Counted from the stretch's first letter, positions 50,201-56,117 are shown. The stretch: DNA of 64,000 bases from Mitsuaria sp. WAJ17 (GCF_014174515.1 NZ_JACJUG010000011.1:1-64000); one strand, 5' to 3'. Translations and numbers: made by a program. Notes: generated from the sequence alone by a model not told the origin.

Positions 50201-50722
50201 GGCCAGGTTGCCGCCCAGGCTGTAGCCCGTCACGCTGACCGAGCTCATGTCCGGGTAGCTGGCCTTCAGGGTCTTCCACCACTCCTCCATGTCCGCGATC
50301 TGCCCATAGGCAAAGCCGCCAGCCTTCACCTCCAGCGTGTTGGTGGCCGCGTTGTCCCGCGCGTAGTCGTCGATGAATTCCGTCGACCGGAAGCTCAGCA
50401 CATATTGATTGGTCTTCAAGCCGCTGGCCGGATCGTCCGGGCCGATGTACTTGAACAGCGTGCCGCTGAAGCCCGTGCTGGTGCTGGCTTTTTGCTCTAT
50501 CAATTCCCATTGGCTGGCGAATTCCTTGGCGGCGGATTCTGTGAATTTGCTAGCTCGACGGTTCCCGTCAACCAGCACCGAAACAAGGTCAGCCCCTCGA
50601 ATTTCGTACTTAACTTGTCCATTGGCATCAGCTGCAGTGACTTGAGCCAGAGCTTCTGAGGCAAGTTGCACTTGCGAGAATTTTGACACCACAACAGACA
50701 CCATATCTTTGGAAGAACCCAT
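38219..50722 (-). CDS. Giant RTX protein with N-terminal lipase-like domain
   Basis: 4167 residues, starting at ATG 50722 with GGAGG upstream; the ATG shares one base with the stop of the preceding lipoprotein gene (TGATG). Residues 1-700 are not repetitive and include GYSLGGNLA (Ser168), a GxSxG nucleophile elbow as in alpha/beta-hydrolase lipases, next to YVLSFRSTEF and YTFNGAGIG. From residue 700 to the end there are dozens of Ca-binding nonapeptides (GGxGxDxLx) in blocks. These alternate with HCBP-related segments of the type VERVKLADGRDMTFSQF. The low-Cys, acidic composition and absence of a Sec signal fit type I secretion. Likely a secreted lipase or phospholipase toxin; a large adhesin is the alternative. 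No ABC exporter or HlyD gene is adjacent. Confidence 0.88.
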   Translation of the reverse strand: MGSSKDMVSVVVSKFSQVQLASEALAQVTAADANGQVKYEIRGADLVSVLVDGNRRASKFTESAAKEFASQWELIEQKASTSTGFSGTLFKYIGPDDPASGLKTNQYVLSFRSTEFIDDYARDNAATNTLEVKAGGFAYGQIADMEEWWKTLKASYPDMSSVSVTGYSLGGNLATSFAFLRKGEGTKNPVAVREVYTFNGAGIGRVKGGSTSQLGAVIQDFNGWRKNGSADWFTDPVARREYQRLADKYVKGASWDLAELEKDIKAVDIASQVNGYEASGHDRLTQRQEELKKLRLALLQMKYVFLESQKAPTLSSGGASPNPANVPMANIAGLDFKYRIAVIRTYGKTEAGPTSIGKSRAEGERLDNCYDVYAEEPPSAVAFSQFHSGAPTPVFIEDQPLFRGDALGNSIGAMTTAFGTMLVEGLGFSQLRPSLLSDKFSINDFGDTHSLLLLTDSSRVQALVEGLAPGADRATIEQILKLSSNAKAKGQLPGNDQGTADGDTLEKFLDGLRAVVLGPAPVQADPTLTSIGTVNARNGNTWWNPALRESLDKNAIRLATEPGYKNLAALKTAKINLSSGLSSPASKDFSAFASLYALSPVYVSGSGVGEEIGKQWGSIYTQWTQDRTRAAESVAFTYTSQWMDDRSALLDALLQRNAKNLNSPEEAVLSGREAYFEDRASKTVVLTGSARVVPSQAHVQNVVFGTEGADTIVGFGKGDHLFGGAGADRIEGGDGSDYLEGNEGDDVLVGGDGNNTLVGGQGADQYELSAQTGQDVIIDADGFSSISVGGKALVTGKRQADGTYLAEISESESITYKIINRADGKTDLMLTYKSSAGSRNVQIKDWSRGAAMAGAAAKRTAAEATAGDRSFGITLDDTPPPLPAAVQTGDFAKQTSPTDPAYVLIDVNGRYLPGAPQENAADILNGTNDADLLLGKGGNDGLTGGDGDDVLEGGTGDDLLIGGKGSNTIKGGDGKDFIYGGDLRFTDGGSESATTGKFTALNADPGVGAPRPGTVLVSHGYSWSVEQADGRVRPSVGTDSSTWVFGQLMVGSVIGYKKIDGTWRRVVGESFQLKDTGEEVVPGNSIDAGDGDDTVLAGAGDDRVEGGAGDDDIQGGSGHDNLGGGAGKDVILGDGWGFREPTSGMGANIEYAAKPGADLIDGGDDEDVIYGQQGGDTLLGGNGDDIVFGDRNMLPQATVLTDADDLIDGGDGNDSLRGEAGSDLIRGGSGNDQLYGDNTDEGASAADQGQDVLEGGAGNDSVWGAGDADTISGGEGDDYLSGDAASDELAVSLHGADLLDGGAGNDTLVGGGKSDTLVGGAGNDGLLGDGSSDDVITGSDDVLDGGAGDDLLDAGGGDDLLIGGAGLDLLKGGLGKDKYLFNAGDSPLVDGKVEVVDDSDGQGTIQVTGTFKEVFWKDGSLFVGTTGQDFIAVKGGAGAGFEFVDDTGSYTASQLLANLSQGVSYFQNSAGEWVRQGGKSDDVVNGDWYNMRLNGGAGNDELKSTYQGTKFVFNAGDGRDRITDLSTGVSTAGSRGLQESSLQVGTGMGASGSVFHDNSLQFGAGITSLRLGLNAAGELQIDTDASGTEGVVITGFNAADAEGSLTIDKFVLGDGTVLSRAELLAKGLDLAGSVKGETQRGSSVSDRFAATEGDDTLKGGAGADVYNWQIGAGNDVIADGDASASVDALQLQPGQAPESYRFLRAGNDLVVLNTLSNERLVVRGQFSGTGVEQIRFDAGISWSAAELGSKLSTLPAGTTLQVGSEDADKLTGSAGIDTLLGLGGDDSLLGGDGNDVLHGEAGSDTLRGGTGEDSLFGGAGADQLFGDAGNDTLDGRMDGSGDTLDGGNGADVYLLGTENGSDVISDSGTDSAVDVIKLDEGILPEDVQLINEGAGRMALRIKGTDSRVSFTFDAGSPTRIERVQFADGTNWAAEDLRAQFLLRAGSEEADVITGFDSADAINGQGGNDTVNAGAGDDTLTGGTGDDLLMGGAGADEYRFGLGDGNDTITEDTQESVTDVLMLGEGIRPEAMSAEIGPDGRLKLIVDEQNSITLTHWWTKSPAIWTAQLGVERVKLADGRDMTFSQFVEKLQQVRRTGSAGADTLMATSGTDWIQGLAGNDRLEVPDLHLGGQDTLDGGEGNDTLVGGVLQIGGAGDDSLQSNGRLVGGAGNDSLKFWGELAPGTSLNQVFQELPGEGGDTLEASLGAGAWNLDDILNIETVNLSTSRSVLSGSVLGGTVSIAGTANRVELGAAGDSVVLAASSRGSTLNGGAGDDSLISNGSGNLVQGGAGNDTITAGTRDTVVGDAGDDLYINGTESTVLLSRGMGKDRWQGGSQNWIALEGDLTGAELKAVRNGLDLVLSLPGGDQLTLLGVFNATTSALDSTRIKGVQVDGGSIALDRLLGLGTTGVFGAGNDALAFGAGNDTLDAQAGDDLVLAGAGADKVTGGSGNDSLFGEAGVDTLAGGAGSDLLVGGAGNDTYVFALGDGADTIMGSVQPGESNTIEFGAGIKPTDIEFTRVNLSNPSVTAPGGSALKLSIKGTADVLYIENYFAREDWSNATLPVSTIRFTSNGTSWTASQFAGLARWKVGTEGNDTLNAGSAGGLVEGRGGNDSLVGTANETLMGGAGNDTLDGHGVRIGGEGDDTYLYYGADLIVEEANGGSDTLVNADKLTGFANIENLVLADYHTSGEGNYLNNRLVATNTTSSVFLYGFDGDDTLVAGTADSALGDSLFGGAGNDTYVITNGKRMPRIFEDANAGIDTVLLSADGVEPFSFNLGDKDNVENYAGQVTRAQNVQGNVLANDIRSGAGQDTLSGMAGDDTLDGGGANDSLDGGEGADVLRGGAGNDTLLGAAGDDTLAGGLGNDELRGGAGRDLFIWGAGDGDDRIARDPDLQDRVQISGALLVADLSFRGVGEQGEDLQVLIKSTQERLTVEGFFADGSAMTVALPNGQVLDRAAVAGLVPTTGTAGDEELFGTAGADRLDGMGGADTLHGGAGQGTYVIRSGREQIIDPDANSIILLSADMPAGMDFSTSSAARVELLAGSHASISIGGNGPVMLVGNADSNLISGGDGNDTLIGNGGSDRLSGGGGYDSYQVRLDAGLTVIQERNGPDAGGALVLSAASPSTPVRLWVSSLDGALSIEQAGQQRVQVQGFLYADAPAQLPINAITLPDGTVLTGDSLWSAAFGQSTNGNDDVVGTVHDEVLRGFDGADTLHGGGRDWLAGGAGADRYVIDGARLQSVTIEDDWGDASTASSLKLEGLQAKDLRVAEWYGSLVLYRSADGAELQLLDWQRGSSAGTVPSLQSVSFADGTVWAQAQLLSKLDMSQVSAGKDYWRGTAGADVVNLLAGDDRADGADGNDSLTGGDGNDELIGGEGADTLVGGLGDDYLNGQAGDDVLIGDQGNDSLYVEGPGREVLDAGAGDDTVDVYSTESGKPLVRVWAGEGSDVISGSADGFIDAGAGDDTIRVTEHRQLFVIGGKGRDELTVGGAVAIVAFNRGDGQDRIVDSGLYASTGEAEVSIRVLSLGGGIHVSDLQIEATEDGNWRLNLGSEDEIGLGWSLTGGAPVRLQVIDQGVVRVFDLTAVAEDYQSWLLNGGAESGPWDAHAQLLAHELSLPANQAYGGQMAMDYAAGKQSSLADAASLLPFFDQPDRLLAPLPYVSGGINGTAGADKLTGTATGDVMNGLAGNDTLDGGQGADTMAGGAGDDLFLVDNAGDVVKELAGEGQDTIRASVSYVLPDQVEILELQGTTPINGTGNDQGNKLVGNAAANTLDGKAGADTMVGGAGNDVYVVDNASDAITENLGEGTDTVQSWVTRSLEANVENLTLMGSAGLGATGNGLSNVLMGNAGANRLDGGAGSDILVGGAGNDVYVVDVLGDQITENVGEGTDTVQSSVSWILGANLENLTLLGNVGNSGTGNELPNRIVGTSGGNKLIGNGGNDTLDGGAGADTLQGGAGDDVYYVDASTDVVTENAAEGTDTIYTSTSRNLDLNVEHMTLLGTGNGSLTGNTLGNALTGNVGANRLDGGAGADTLAGGAGADTYVFGKGYGADRIVENDSATGVKDVVSMNAGVAKSEMKFTRSGNNLVASINGTSDSLTVQDWYLGTQYQVEEFRFSNGDVLTNAQVQSLVVAMAGFGGGVTAEMAGALGEPLRHQQPVLLSAAAL
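38575..39735 (-). repeat. Four tandem ~90-residue RTX modules at the C terminus
   Basis: Each module has the order: nonapeptides (LDGGAGADTLAGGAGND), VYVVDNA.D, ITENxGEGTDTVQS, a beta segment, NVENLTLLG, then GNxLxNxLxGN. Four copies follow each other and the last leads into an HCBP-related domain with VQDWYLGTQYQVEEFRFSNG. They are degenerate at the DNA level, so they should be fairly stable against recombination. Confidence 0.8.
39736..48640 (-). repeat. Central RTX nonapeptide blocks with interspersed HCBP-like segments
   Basis: Runs of GGxGxDxLx nonapeptides recur throughout residues ~700-3660 of the giant protein. They are broken by non-repeat segments about 100 residues long that contain patterns such as GDGNDTI.D, VDVIKLDEGILPEDVQL and VERVQFADGTNWAAEDL. 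These are calcium-driven beta-roll blocks; the spacing suggests at least ten separate blocks. Confidence 0.85.
49926..50405. repeat. 480-bp direct repeat, copy 1 (inside the RTX gene lipase domain)
   Basis: This stretch matches 51731-52210 without gaps (constant offset 1805 bp) with about a dozen mismatches by eye. It encodes the segment from YVLSFRSTEF through GYSLGGNLA to ELEKDIKA. Both ends of the similarity are sharp, as expected for a duplication or recombination tract. Confidence 0.93.
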
Positions 50723-51555
50723 CACTCCTCCACCTTGATTATATTATTCAATGACATCCAGAAAAACCCACCAAGATCAGACAGAACCATTCTTGGGCAC
50801 GAGTTATTCCCTTCAGAAAATCTCCAGGGACTTCTCCCCCCAGCCTGATCTCCCTGCCCAGTATCTATAATATATCGACGAATCACACCAAGTTGCTGCC
50901 TTGCACGACTGTCACTGACAACAATATCAACACCCGCTATCCAAAGCCGCCTATCCTCCACATTTTCAATAGAATTATAGGATACCGAATATGGCGCCAA
51001 ATCATACTCAGACACTGGCTTCGAAACCATATCCATATAGCCATCATTTAATACGACTATTGAATAGCGGCGCCACTTGCCACCCTCTGCCTTGGCATCC
51101 ACAAAGTCAAAGCCAGCATCGCCATCAGAAGCCCTGCTAGATACCCCCCCATCCAGCTCACCAGTTGAGCTGTCCCTAACCCGCCTCAGAAGTAGCCGTC
51201 TAATAAATACGTCCCCCCCAAGGCCGTCAGACAGCGCCGCCTCCGCCCACATCGGATCCGCCCAATCCTTCCAATTGCTCTTGGGCGGCACCTTCTCCAA
51301 CCGAATCCCCTTCACCCCCGTCACCCGCCTGTTCACCGTGATCCCCGCGGTCTTGCACAGTTCCTCGAAGCGGGCCTTTGCCTTCTGTACCTTGTCCAGG
51401 TGGGCTTGCCGTGCCTGAAGCTCTTCCGGGCTGGGCTGGGGCTTCATGGCACAGGCGCCGAGCAGCAGCGCCACCCCTACCGTCACCGCCCCCAAGCTGC
51501 ATGCACGCCGCCAGGTGGCGGCCATGGAGCCTGCAAATTGCTTGTTGTCGTGCAT
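50722..51555 (-). CDS. Lipoprotein, putative immunity protein for the RTX lipase
   Basis: A 277-residue lipoprotein with signal peptide and lipobox LLLGACAMKP. The mature part has ARFEELCKTAGITVNRRV then GVKGIRLEKVPP and later YSVSYNSIENVEDRRLWIAGVDIVV. The block 'ELCKTAG...V.GV.GI.L.K' resembles lipoproteins that I know next to type VI lipase effectors, where they act as immunity proteins in the periplasm. The gene is translationally coupled to the giant RTX gene by TGATG, so immunity would be made just before toxin. The region is lower in GC than the core. Function is inferred from position and resemblance only. Confidence 0.7.
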   Translation of the reverse strand: MHDNKQFAGSMAATWRRACSLGAVTVGVALLLGACAMKPQPSPEELQARQAHLDKVQKAKARFEELCKTAGITVNRRVTGVKGIRLEKVPPKSNWKDWADPMWAEAALSDGLGGDVFIRRLLLRRVRDSSTGELDGGVSSRASDGDAGFDFVDAKAEGGKWRRYSIVVLNDGYMDMVSKPVSEYDLAPYSVSYNSIENVEDRRLWIAGVDIVVSDSRARQQLGVIRRYIIDTGQGDQAGGRSPWRFSEGNNSCPRMVLSDLGGFFWMSLNNIIKVEE

Positions 51556-51660
51556 CTCTGATGTTCTCCAAAACGAGCGCCGCTTCAGCGCTGGATTCCA
51601 GGCTTGCCCTGTTGACCGCCTGGGTAAGGTCCTGCGTCGGCAGGTGGCGAGCCAGTCGAG

Positions 51661-52323
51661 TCAGTGAGCGTACCTGCCGGTACGAGGGTTCCGGTTAGCA
51701 GACCGCATGATCTGGCCAGGTATGTCCTCAGCCTTGATGTCTTTTTCAAGCTCGGCCGGATCCCAGCTCGCGCCCTTGACGTACTTGTCCGCCAGGCGCT
51801 GGTACTCCCGCCGCGCCACCGGATCCGTGAACCAGTCGGCCGAGCCGTTCTTGCGCCAGCCATTGAAGTCCTGGATCACCGCACCCAGTTGGCTTGTGCT
51901 GCCCCCTTTCACCCTTCCTATGCCCGCGCCGTTGAAGGTGTAGACCTCCCTCACAGCGACCGGATTCTTCGTGCCCTCGCCCTTGCGCAGGAAGGCAAAG
52001 CTGGTGGCCAGGTTGCCGCCCAGGCTGTAGCCCGTCACGCTGACCGAGCTCATGTCCAGGTAGCTGGCCTTCAGGGGCTTCCACCACTCCTCCATGTCCG
52101 CGATCTGCCCATAGGCAAAGCCGCCGGCCTTCACCTCCAGCGTGTTGGTGGCCGCGTTGTCCCGCGCGTAGTCGTCGATGAATTCCGTCGACCGGAAGCT
52201 CAGCACATATCCCAAATTTTCCCTATTCGCTCCAGGCCTCAACGCCTTATCGAGGTCCACACCACCCAACAGCACCACATTACCATTGACATCCTTGAAT
52301 TTTATATATGATTCTGCAGTCAC
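51661..52323 (-). pseudogene. Truncated second copy of the RTX lipase domain
   Basis: A 220-residue frame (GTG 52323) whose residues 39-200 nearly equal the GxSxG domain of the giant RTX protein (Ser100 in GYSLGGNLA). The first 38 residues differ (YIKFKDVNGNVVLLGGVDLDK) and no RTX repeats follow. It ends soon after the repeat with RNPRTGRYAH. It lies between the two immunity-like lipoprotein genes. It may be the remnant of an older toxin gene, a silent recombination cassette, or a small effector lacking the secretion scaffold. The missing secretion repeats favour a remnant. Confidence 0.75.
51731..52210. repeat. 480-bp direct repeat, copy 2 (inside the truncated copy)
   Basis: Partner of 49926-50405, same orientation, no gaps. 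Recombination between the two copies would delete the 277-residue lipoprotein gene and fuse the upstream fragment to the RTX gene body in frame with the scaffold (offset 1805 bp). Confidence 0.93.
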
Positions 52324-52361
52324 CTGCGCCTACTATCGCAGATAGTAATATTTTGCATCAC

Positions 52362-53408
52362 TCACTTCTCACCCCCTTGAAATTCTTTCGGATATGCATC
52401 AACAAACAAATTAGCCTTAGCCCCAGTCACAGACCTAATAGATATGGCTGCAATTCTGTTAGTGCGCTCCTGATAATTTGGGCCACTGTAAATTCGATTG
52501 CAAACATCCGGGGCACCAAAAGTTGGCCGCCCACCATGCGGCATCATCCTGGCAAACTGCCGACGCAGCGCAATGACTACCCCCGTCTGCAAGTCATATG
52601 CCATTTGCTCGTAACCGGATATTCTGTACTCTCGATCCTCCACTCGCCTCAGGCCTCGCCAGGTGATGCCATACCGTGCCGTCAGCTTCTGTATGCCCTT
52701 CACCTGCATGGACTTCTCCGGAATTTGTGTCGGGTTGATCACCATCTCATGATGCCCCCACAGATGAAGATAAGGCGCCTCAAACTTCTTCTGCCAAATT
52801 CGACCCACATTGGGAATCTCAACAAAGCGGTAGTGTGACTTCTTATCATCACCTGCCCAGCCAATATATGAGCCGGGACCATCTTTAAATACAACATGCC
52901 TATTAGCCGCATCTTCCGGCACGTCTTGGGGAACGTTCCAGCTTTTTTCCAGCAGGGGAGCTTCGTAATCCCAAACCTTGTATAGACCATCGTCTGGCAT
53001 GTATTCAGCCGTCCTTGCGATATAAATCCCCTCCTGCGGCTCCGTCACCTTGAATACCCATTCCCCCGCTTCATAGGTACACAGGTGCTCCAGGTACTGG
53101 TCCCCTACGCTCTTGCCATGCGGTAGCCAGGCCTTCCAGCGCGCCGCTTCAAAATCAAAGGGCACCATCAACTGGCCCAGGTTCTGCGGCAGCACCAAGT
53201 CATGCGCTTTGCGGGCTTCCTCGTCCGCCAGCCACTGCTTGGGCACCGGCAGCGCTTGCCCCTTCACAGCCACGAACTCCGTCCAGGGCGACGGTTCCGT
53301 CACCAGGCGCTCATTCAGCCGCCGCTCATACAAGGAACGCACTTTGCAACTGCCCACCAGCACCACCACAGCGGCCAGCAGGAGCTTGGTCTTCAAGGGA
53401 ATCGTCAT
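52362..53408 (-). CDS. Second lipoprotein, putative immunity protein
   Basis: A 348-residue lipoprotein with lipobox VVLVGSCKVRS. Central and C-terminal blocks YLEHLCTYEAGEWVFKV, EPQEGIYIAR, RYGITWRGLRRVEDREYRISG and MAYDLQTGVVIALRR match, as I remember them, a family of periplasmic proteins encoded beside type VI lipase and related effector genes. It precedes the truncated lipase copy, so lipoprotein/toxin order is repeated: lipoprotein-fragment-lipoprotein-full toxin. It overlaps the stop of the glycosyltransferase remnant by 4 bp. Low local GC suggests transfer. Confidence 0.7.
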   Translation of the reverse strand: MTIPLKTKLLLAAVVVLVGSCKVRSLYERRLNERLVTEPSPWTEFVAVKGQALPVPKQWLADEEARKAHDLVLPQNLGQLMVPFDFEAARWKAWLPHGKSVGDQYLEHLCTYEAGEWVFKVTEPQEGIYIARTAEYMPDDGLYKVWDYEAPLLEKSWNVPQDVPEDAANRHVVFKDGPGSYIGWAGDDKKSHYRFVEIPNVGRIWQKKFEAPYLHLWGHHEMVINPTQIPEKSMQVKGIQKLTARYGITWRGLRRVEDREYRISGYEQMAYDLQTGVVIALRRQFARMMPHGGRPTFGAPDVCNRIYSGPNYQERTNRIAAISIRSVTGAKANLFVDAYPKEFQGGEK

Positions 53409-54217
53409 GGTCTAACACTTTCTATGCATGCCATTGCCTGCCCCGGAGTTTCCACCATCGATGCCGCCACAGAGGCCCGCCTCGGGAGCAGCCGAGCCCT
53501 CTCTGCCGGCTCGATCAACGGGTCTAACTGACGCAGGCCCTCCGCCTTTCCATAGCGATGGCGAACATCGCGGCACGTCGCTTGGAGGAGCTCTCGCTCC
53601 TGCGAAGGCCCTGACCAGGACGTTGAGGCCTGGGACAGCGCAGTCACCAAGGCCCCGGCATCCAACGGCCTGCACATCGCCATCCCCTCCGGCACCACCT
53701 CTCGCACTGGCGCCGCCTCACTCGCCACCAACCGACACCCCGTCGCCATCGCCTCCAAACACGACCAGCTCAGCACAAACGGGTACGTCAAATACACATG
53801 CGCTGCAGACACCTGCAGCACCCGCTTGTAGTCCGCATAAGGCACTTTCCCGACGAAGTGCGTGCGCGTCGGGTCCAGCTGGCTCCCCACCTCGGCGAGC
53901 ATCTTTTCGCGCCAGTTCTTGGCGTCCTTGGGCCTCGCGCCATAGCTGACCTCATCCCCACCCACGATCACCACATGCGCGTTCTTGTGCTCCCGCTGCA
54001 CCGCCGGCAGCGCCCGCATGAAGGTGTGGAAGCCTCGGTAGGGCTCCAGGTTGCGGGCCACATAGGTGATGACCGGTTTGTCGGGATCGTTGGCACGTAG
54101 AACCTCGCCGCTGGGGGTCTTGATGACGGCGTTGGAAGGAAGGACCCAGGCTTTTTTGCAGCCGCCAGACTCGGCGCACCAGCTCGGCAGCCACCCCTTG
54201 CACCGCTGCTGGAGCAA
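53405..54217 (-). pseudogene. 5'-truncated GT-B glycosyltransferase (family 4 type)
   Basis: The frame encodes only the C-terminal, nucleotide-sugar-binding half: VITYVARNLEPYRGFHTFMRALP, VVIVGGDEVSYGARP, THFVGKVPYADYKRVLQ and YPFVLSWSCLEAMATGC with the E-x7-E-like acidic region at EAAPVREVVPEG. Full-length relatives have about 200 more residues before this point. The region upstream shows no matching frame, and no good start codon exists (TTG only). I call it a remnant cut by insertion of island DNA. Its intact 3' end overlaps the next lipoprotein gene. Confidence 0.75.
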
Positions 54218-54614
54218 CCGGCGACCCGCACGGGCTATGGCCCCCTTTCATGTTGGGCAGTAGCGAAAGCTCGCGGTCATCGCGCCCACTGCATCAAAGC
54301 GGCAGATGGGATCCAGTGCGTGATCACCTGCAGCCAGGCCAGGCAGGAGCAGCACCCGATCCCTGCCAACACAGCGCCCGCATCTGTGCGGCCGAGTTGG
54401 GGCAGGCAGACCGTACCGTTAGACCCTGTGCCACTTGGCGGCACCGCTCGCGCGGGCTATGGCTCGCGGCCCGGCTTGAGCTGCTGGCGCACTAACTTTG
54501 CAATTAGCTGCGCGAATGGATGCCCCGGCGCCACCGCCCCTCGCGGCCATGAGAAAAGGGGCCTGAAGCCCCTTTCAATACACACAGCGAGTGCGGCGCC
54601 GAGCAGCCTGCAGA
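54218..54614. other. Intergenic region between integrase and glycosyltransferase remnant
   Basis: No gene visible. Apart from the terminator at 54551-54578 I see only short, mixed-composition DNA, as often found in worn island joints. I found no second copy of the ssrA 3' end here. Confidence 0.5.
54551..54578 (-). terminator. Rho-independent terminator after the integrase
   Basis: Perfect 8-bp stem AAAGGGGC-N5-GCCCCTTT at 54555-54575, with T-rich sequence on the minus-strand exit (TTTTCTC). It lies 37 bp after the integrase stop. Confidence 0.75.
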
Positions 54615-55919
54615 CTATGCCGCCTTGCCCTTAATAGGCACCACCTCAGCCCCTTTGCGCAGGCAGTCAAGGTAGTCCGCCCAAGCCTGCATCATGGCCT
54701 TGCGTTGATCCAGGTACTGCGTGCGGTTGTAGGCGCGGCCGAGCGAGTCGGCCACGGCATGCGCCAATTGCGCCTCGATCACCTCGGGGGCAATACTCAG
54801 GCGCTCGGCGATCATCGTGCGGGCCGTCGCCCTGAAGCCATGGGCCGTCATATCGTCGTTGCCATAGCCCAAGCGCCGCAGCGCGCTGCGCACCGTGTTT
54901 TCGCTCATGCAGCGCTGTTTGCTCGTCAGGGCCGGGAAGACATAGCGGCCCGATCCGGTCAACGGGTGCAAGGCTTCCAGGATCGCAACCGCTTGCGAGG
55001 CCAGGGGCACCAGGTGCGGCGGACCGTCTGCCTTGTCGGCCTTCTTGCGCTTCATCACTTCGGCAGGCACGGTCAGCATTGCCGCGTCCAGATCGAGCCA
55101 TGCCCATTCCATGTGCCGCAGTTCGCCGGGGCGTAGCAGCAGTAACGCCGACAGGCCCAGGGCCGCACGGGTTACGGCGTGACCTTGGTAGTCGTGCATA
55201 TCGCGCAGCAGTTTGCCGACCTGCACCGGGTCCACGATGGCCGCATGGTGGCTCGTCTGCACCGGCTGCAATGCGTCGCGCAGATCGGCAGCAGGATTGC
55301 GCGAGCACGCCCCTGTGGCGATGCCATAGCGGAAGACCTGGCCGCATGCGTCTTTGATGCGGTGCGCAGTCTCTACGGCCCCGCGAGCCTCGACCTTACG
55401 CAGCGCCTGCAGCAACTCGGGTGCCTCAATTTCAGCGATCGGGCGCCGACCAAGCCAAGGGAAGGCGTCTTGCTCCAGGCGAATCCGGGTGCGCTCGGCG
55501 TGGCCAGCACTGACCTTCACCTCGTGAACCGTCTTGAGCCATTCACGGGCAACGGCTTCAAACGAGCCTTCGGGCGGCAAGCCGGCATCGGCAAGACGCT
55601 CGGCCTGGCGCTTGCGCTGGGCTTCGGCCTTGGCCTCCTGGCGCACCGCGCTGGGGTCTTGCCCATCGGCCACCAAGCGGCGGGCTTCATCGCGTTTCAC
55701 CCGAGCCTGCGCGAGCGAAGTGTCGGGATACGTTCCGAGGGACAGCATGCGTTCTTTGCCCTCCAGCCAGTAGCGCAGCCGCCACCAACCGGCGCCAGTC
55801 GGACGCACATCGAGCACCAGGCCTCCCCCGTCGCTGATCTTCCGCGCCTTGGCCTCCACGGCTGCCGCCTTGAGGGCCGCCCGAATGGCCTTGTCTGTGA
55901 GTAGATCGCTTGCCGCCAT
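54615..55919 (-). CDS. P4-type tyrosine recombinase (integrase)
   Basis: A 434-residue phage P4-like integrase. The N-terminal DUF4102-type arm-binding domain has LTDKAIRAALKAA, KISDGGGLVLDVRPTGAGWW and LSLGTYPDTSLAQAR. The catalytic domain has LLLLRPGELRHMEW (Arg), HGFRATARTMIAERL (His-x-x-Arg) and LAHAVADSLGRAYNRTQYLDQR (His/Tyr). ATG 55919 has GGAGG 6 nt upstream. It begins 198 bp from the 3' end of ssrA and is transcribed away from it. P4-type integrases typically target the 3' ends of tRNA or ssrA genes, so ssrA is its likely attachment site. Confidence 0.93.
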   Translation of the reverse strand: MAASDLLTDKAIRAALKAAAVEAKARKISDGGGLVLDVRPTGAGWWRLRYWLEGKERMLSLGTYPDTSLAQARVKRDEARRLVADGQDPSAVRQEAKAEAQRKRQAERLADAGLPPEGSFEAVAREWLKTVHEVKVSAGHAERTRIRLEQDAFPWLGRRPIAEIEAPELLQALRKVEARGAVETAHRIKDACGQVFRYGIATGACSRNPAADLRDALQPVQTSHHAAIVDPVQVGKLLRDMHDYQGHAVTRAALGLSALLLLRPGELRHMEWAWLDLDAAMLTVPAEVMKRKKADKADGPPHLVPLASQAVAILEALHPLTGSGRYVFPALTSKQRCMSENTVRSALRRLGYGNDDMTAHGFRATARTMIAERLSIAPEVIEAQLAHAVADSLGRAYNRTQYLDQRKAMMQAWADYLDCLRKGAEVVPIKGKAA

Positions 55920-56050
55920 ATCACCTCCAAGCCCGGCACCGCACCGGGTAACTCTGCGCGGCATGTTACCCGGCTGGCCCCGGTTACCCGGAAAGTTACC
56001 CGGTCAGAGACTGGATGGTGACGGACTTACCCGGAAGTCTGCGGACAAAG

Positions 56051-56086
56051 AAAAAGGCCCAAGTCGTTGATTTACTTGGGCCTTTT
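56051..56086 (-). terminator. Terminator downstream of ssrA
   Basis: Perfect 13-bp stem, AAAAGGCCCAAGT-N9-ACTTGGGCCTTTT, with a T-tract on the minus-strand side. It lies about 30 bp past the tmRNA 3' end and should stop ssrA transcription. Confidence 0.85.
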
Positions 56087-56090
56087 GGGC

Positions 56091-56109
56091 TTCAGCGAAC
56101 TTCGCTGAA
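56091..56109. repeat. 9-bp perfect inverted repeat next to the ssrA 3' end
   Basis: TTCAGCGAA-C-TTCGCTGAA lies between the ssrA terminator and the CCA end of ssrA. It could be an integrase or accessory-factor binding site at the attachment junction, or part of a second hairpin. Confidence 0.5.
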
Positions 56110-56117
56110 CGCTGTGT

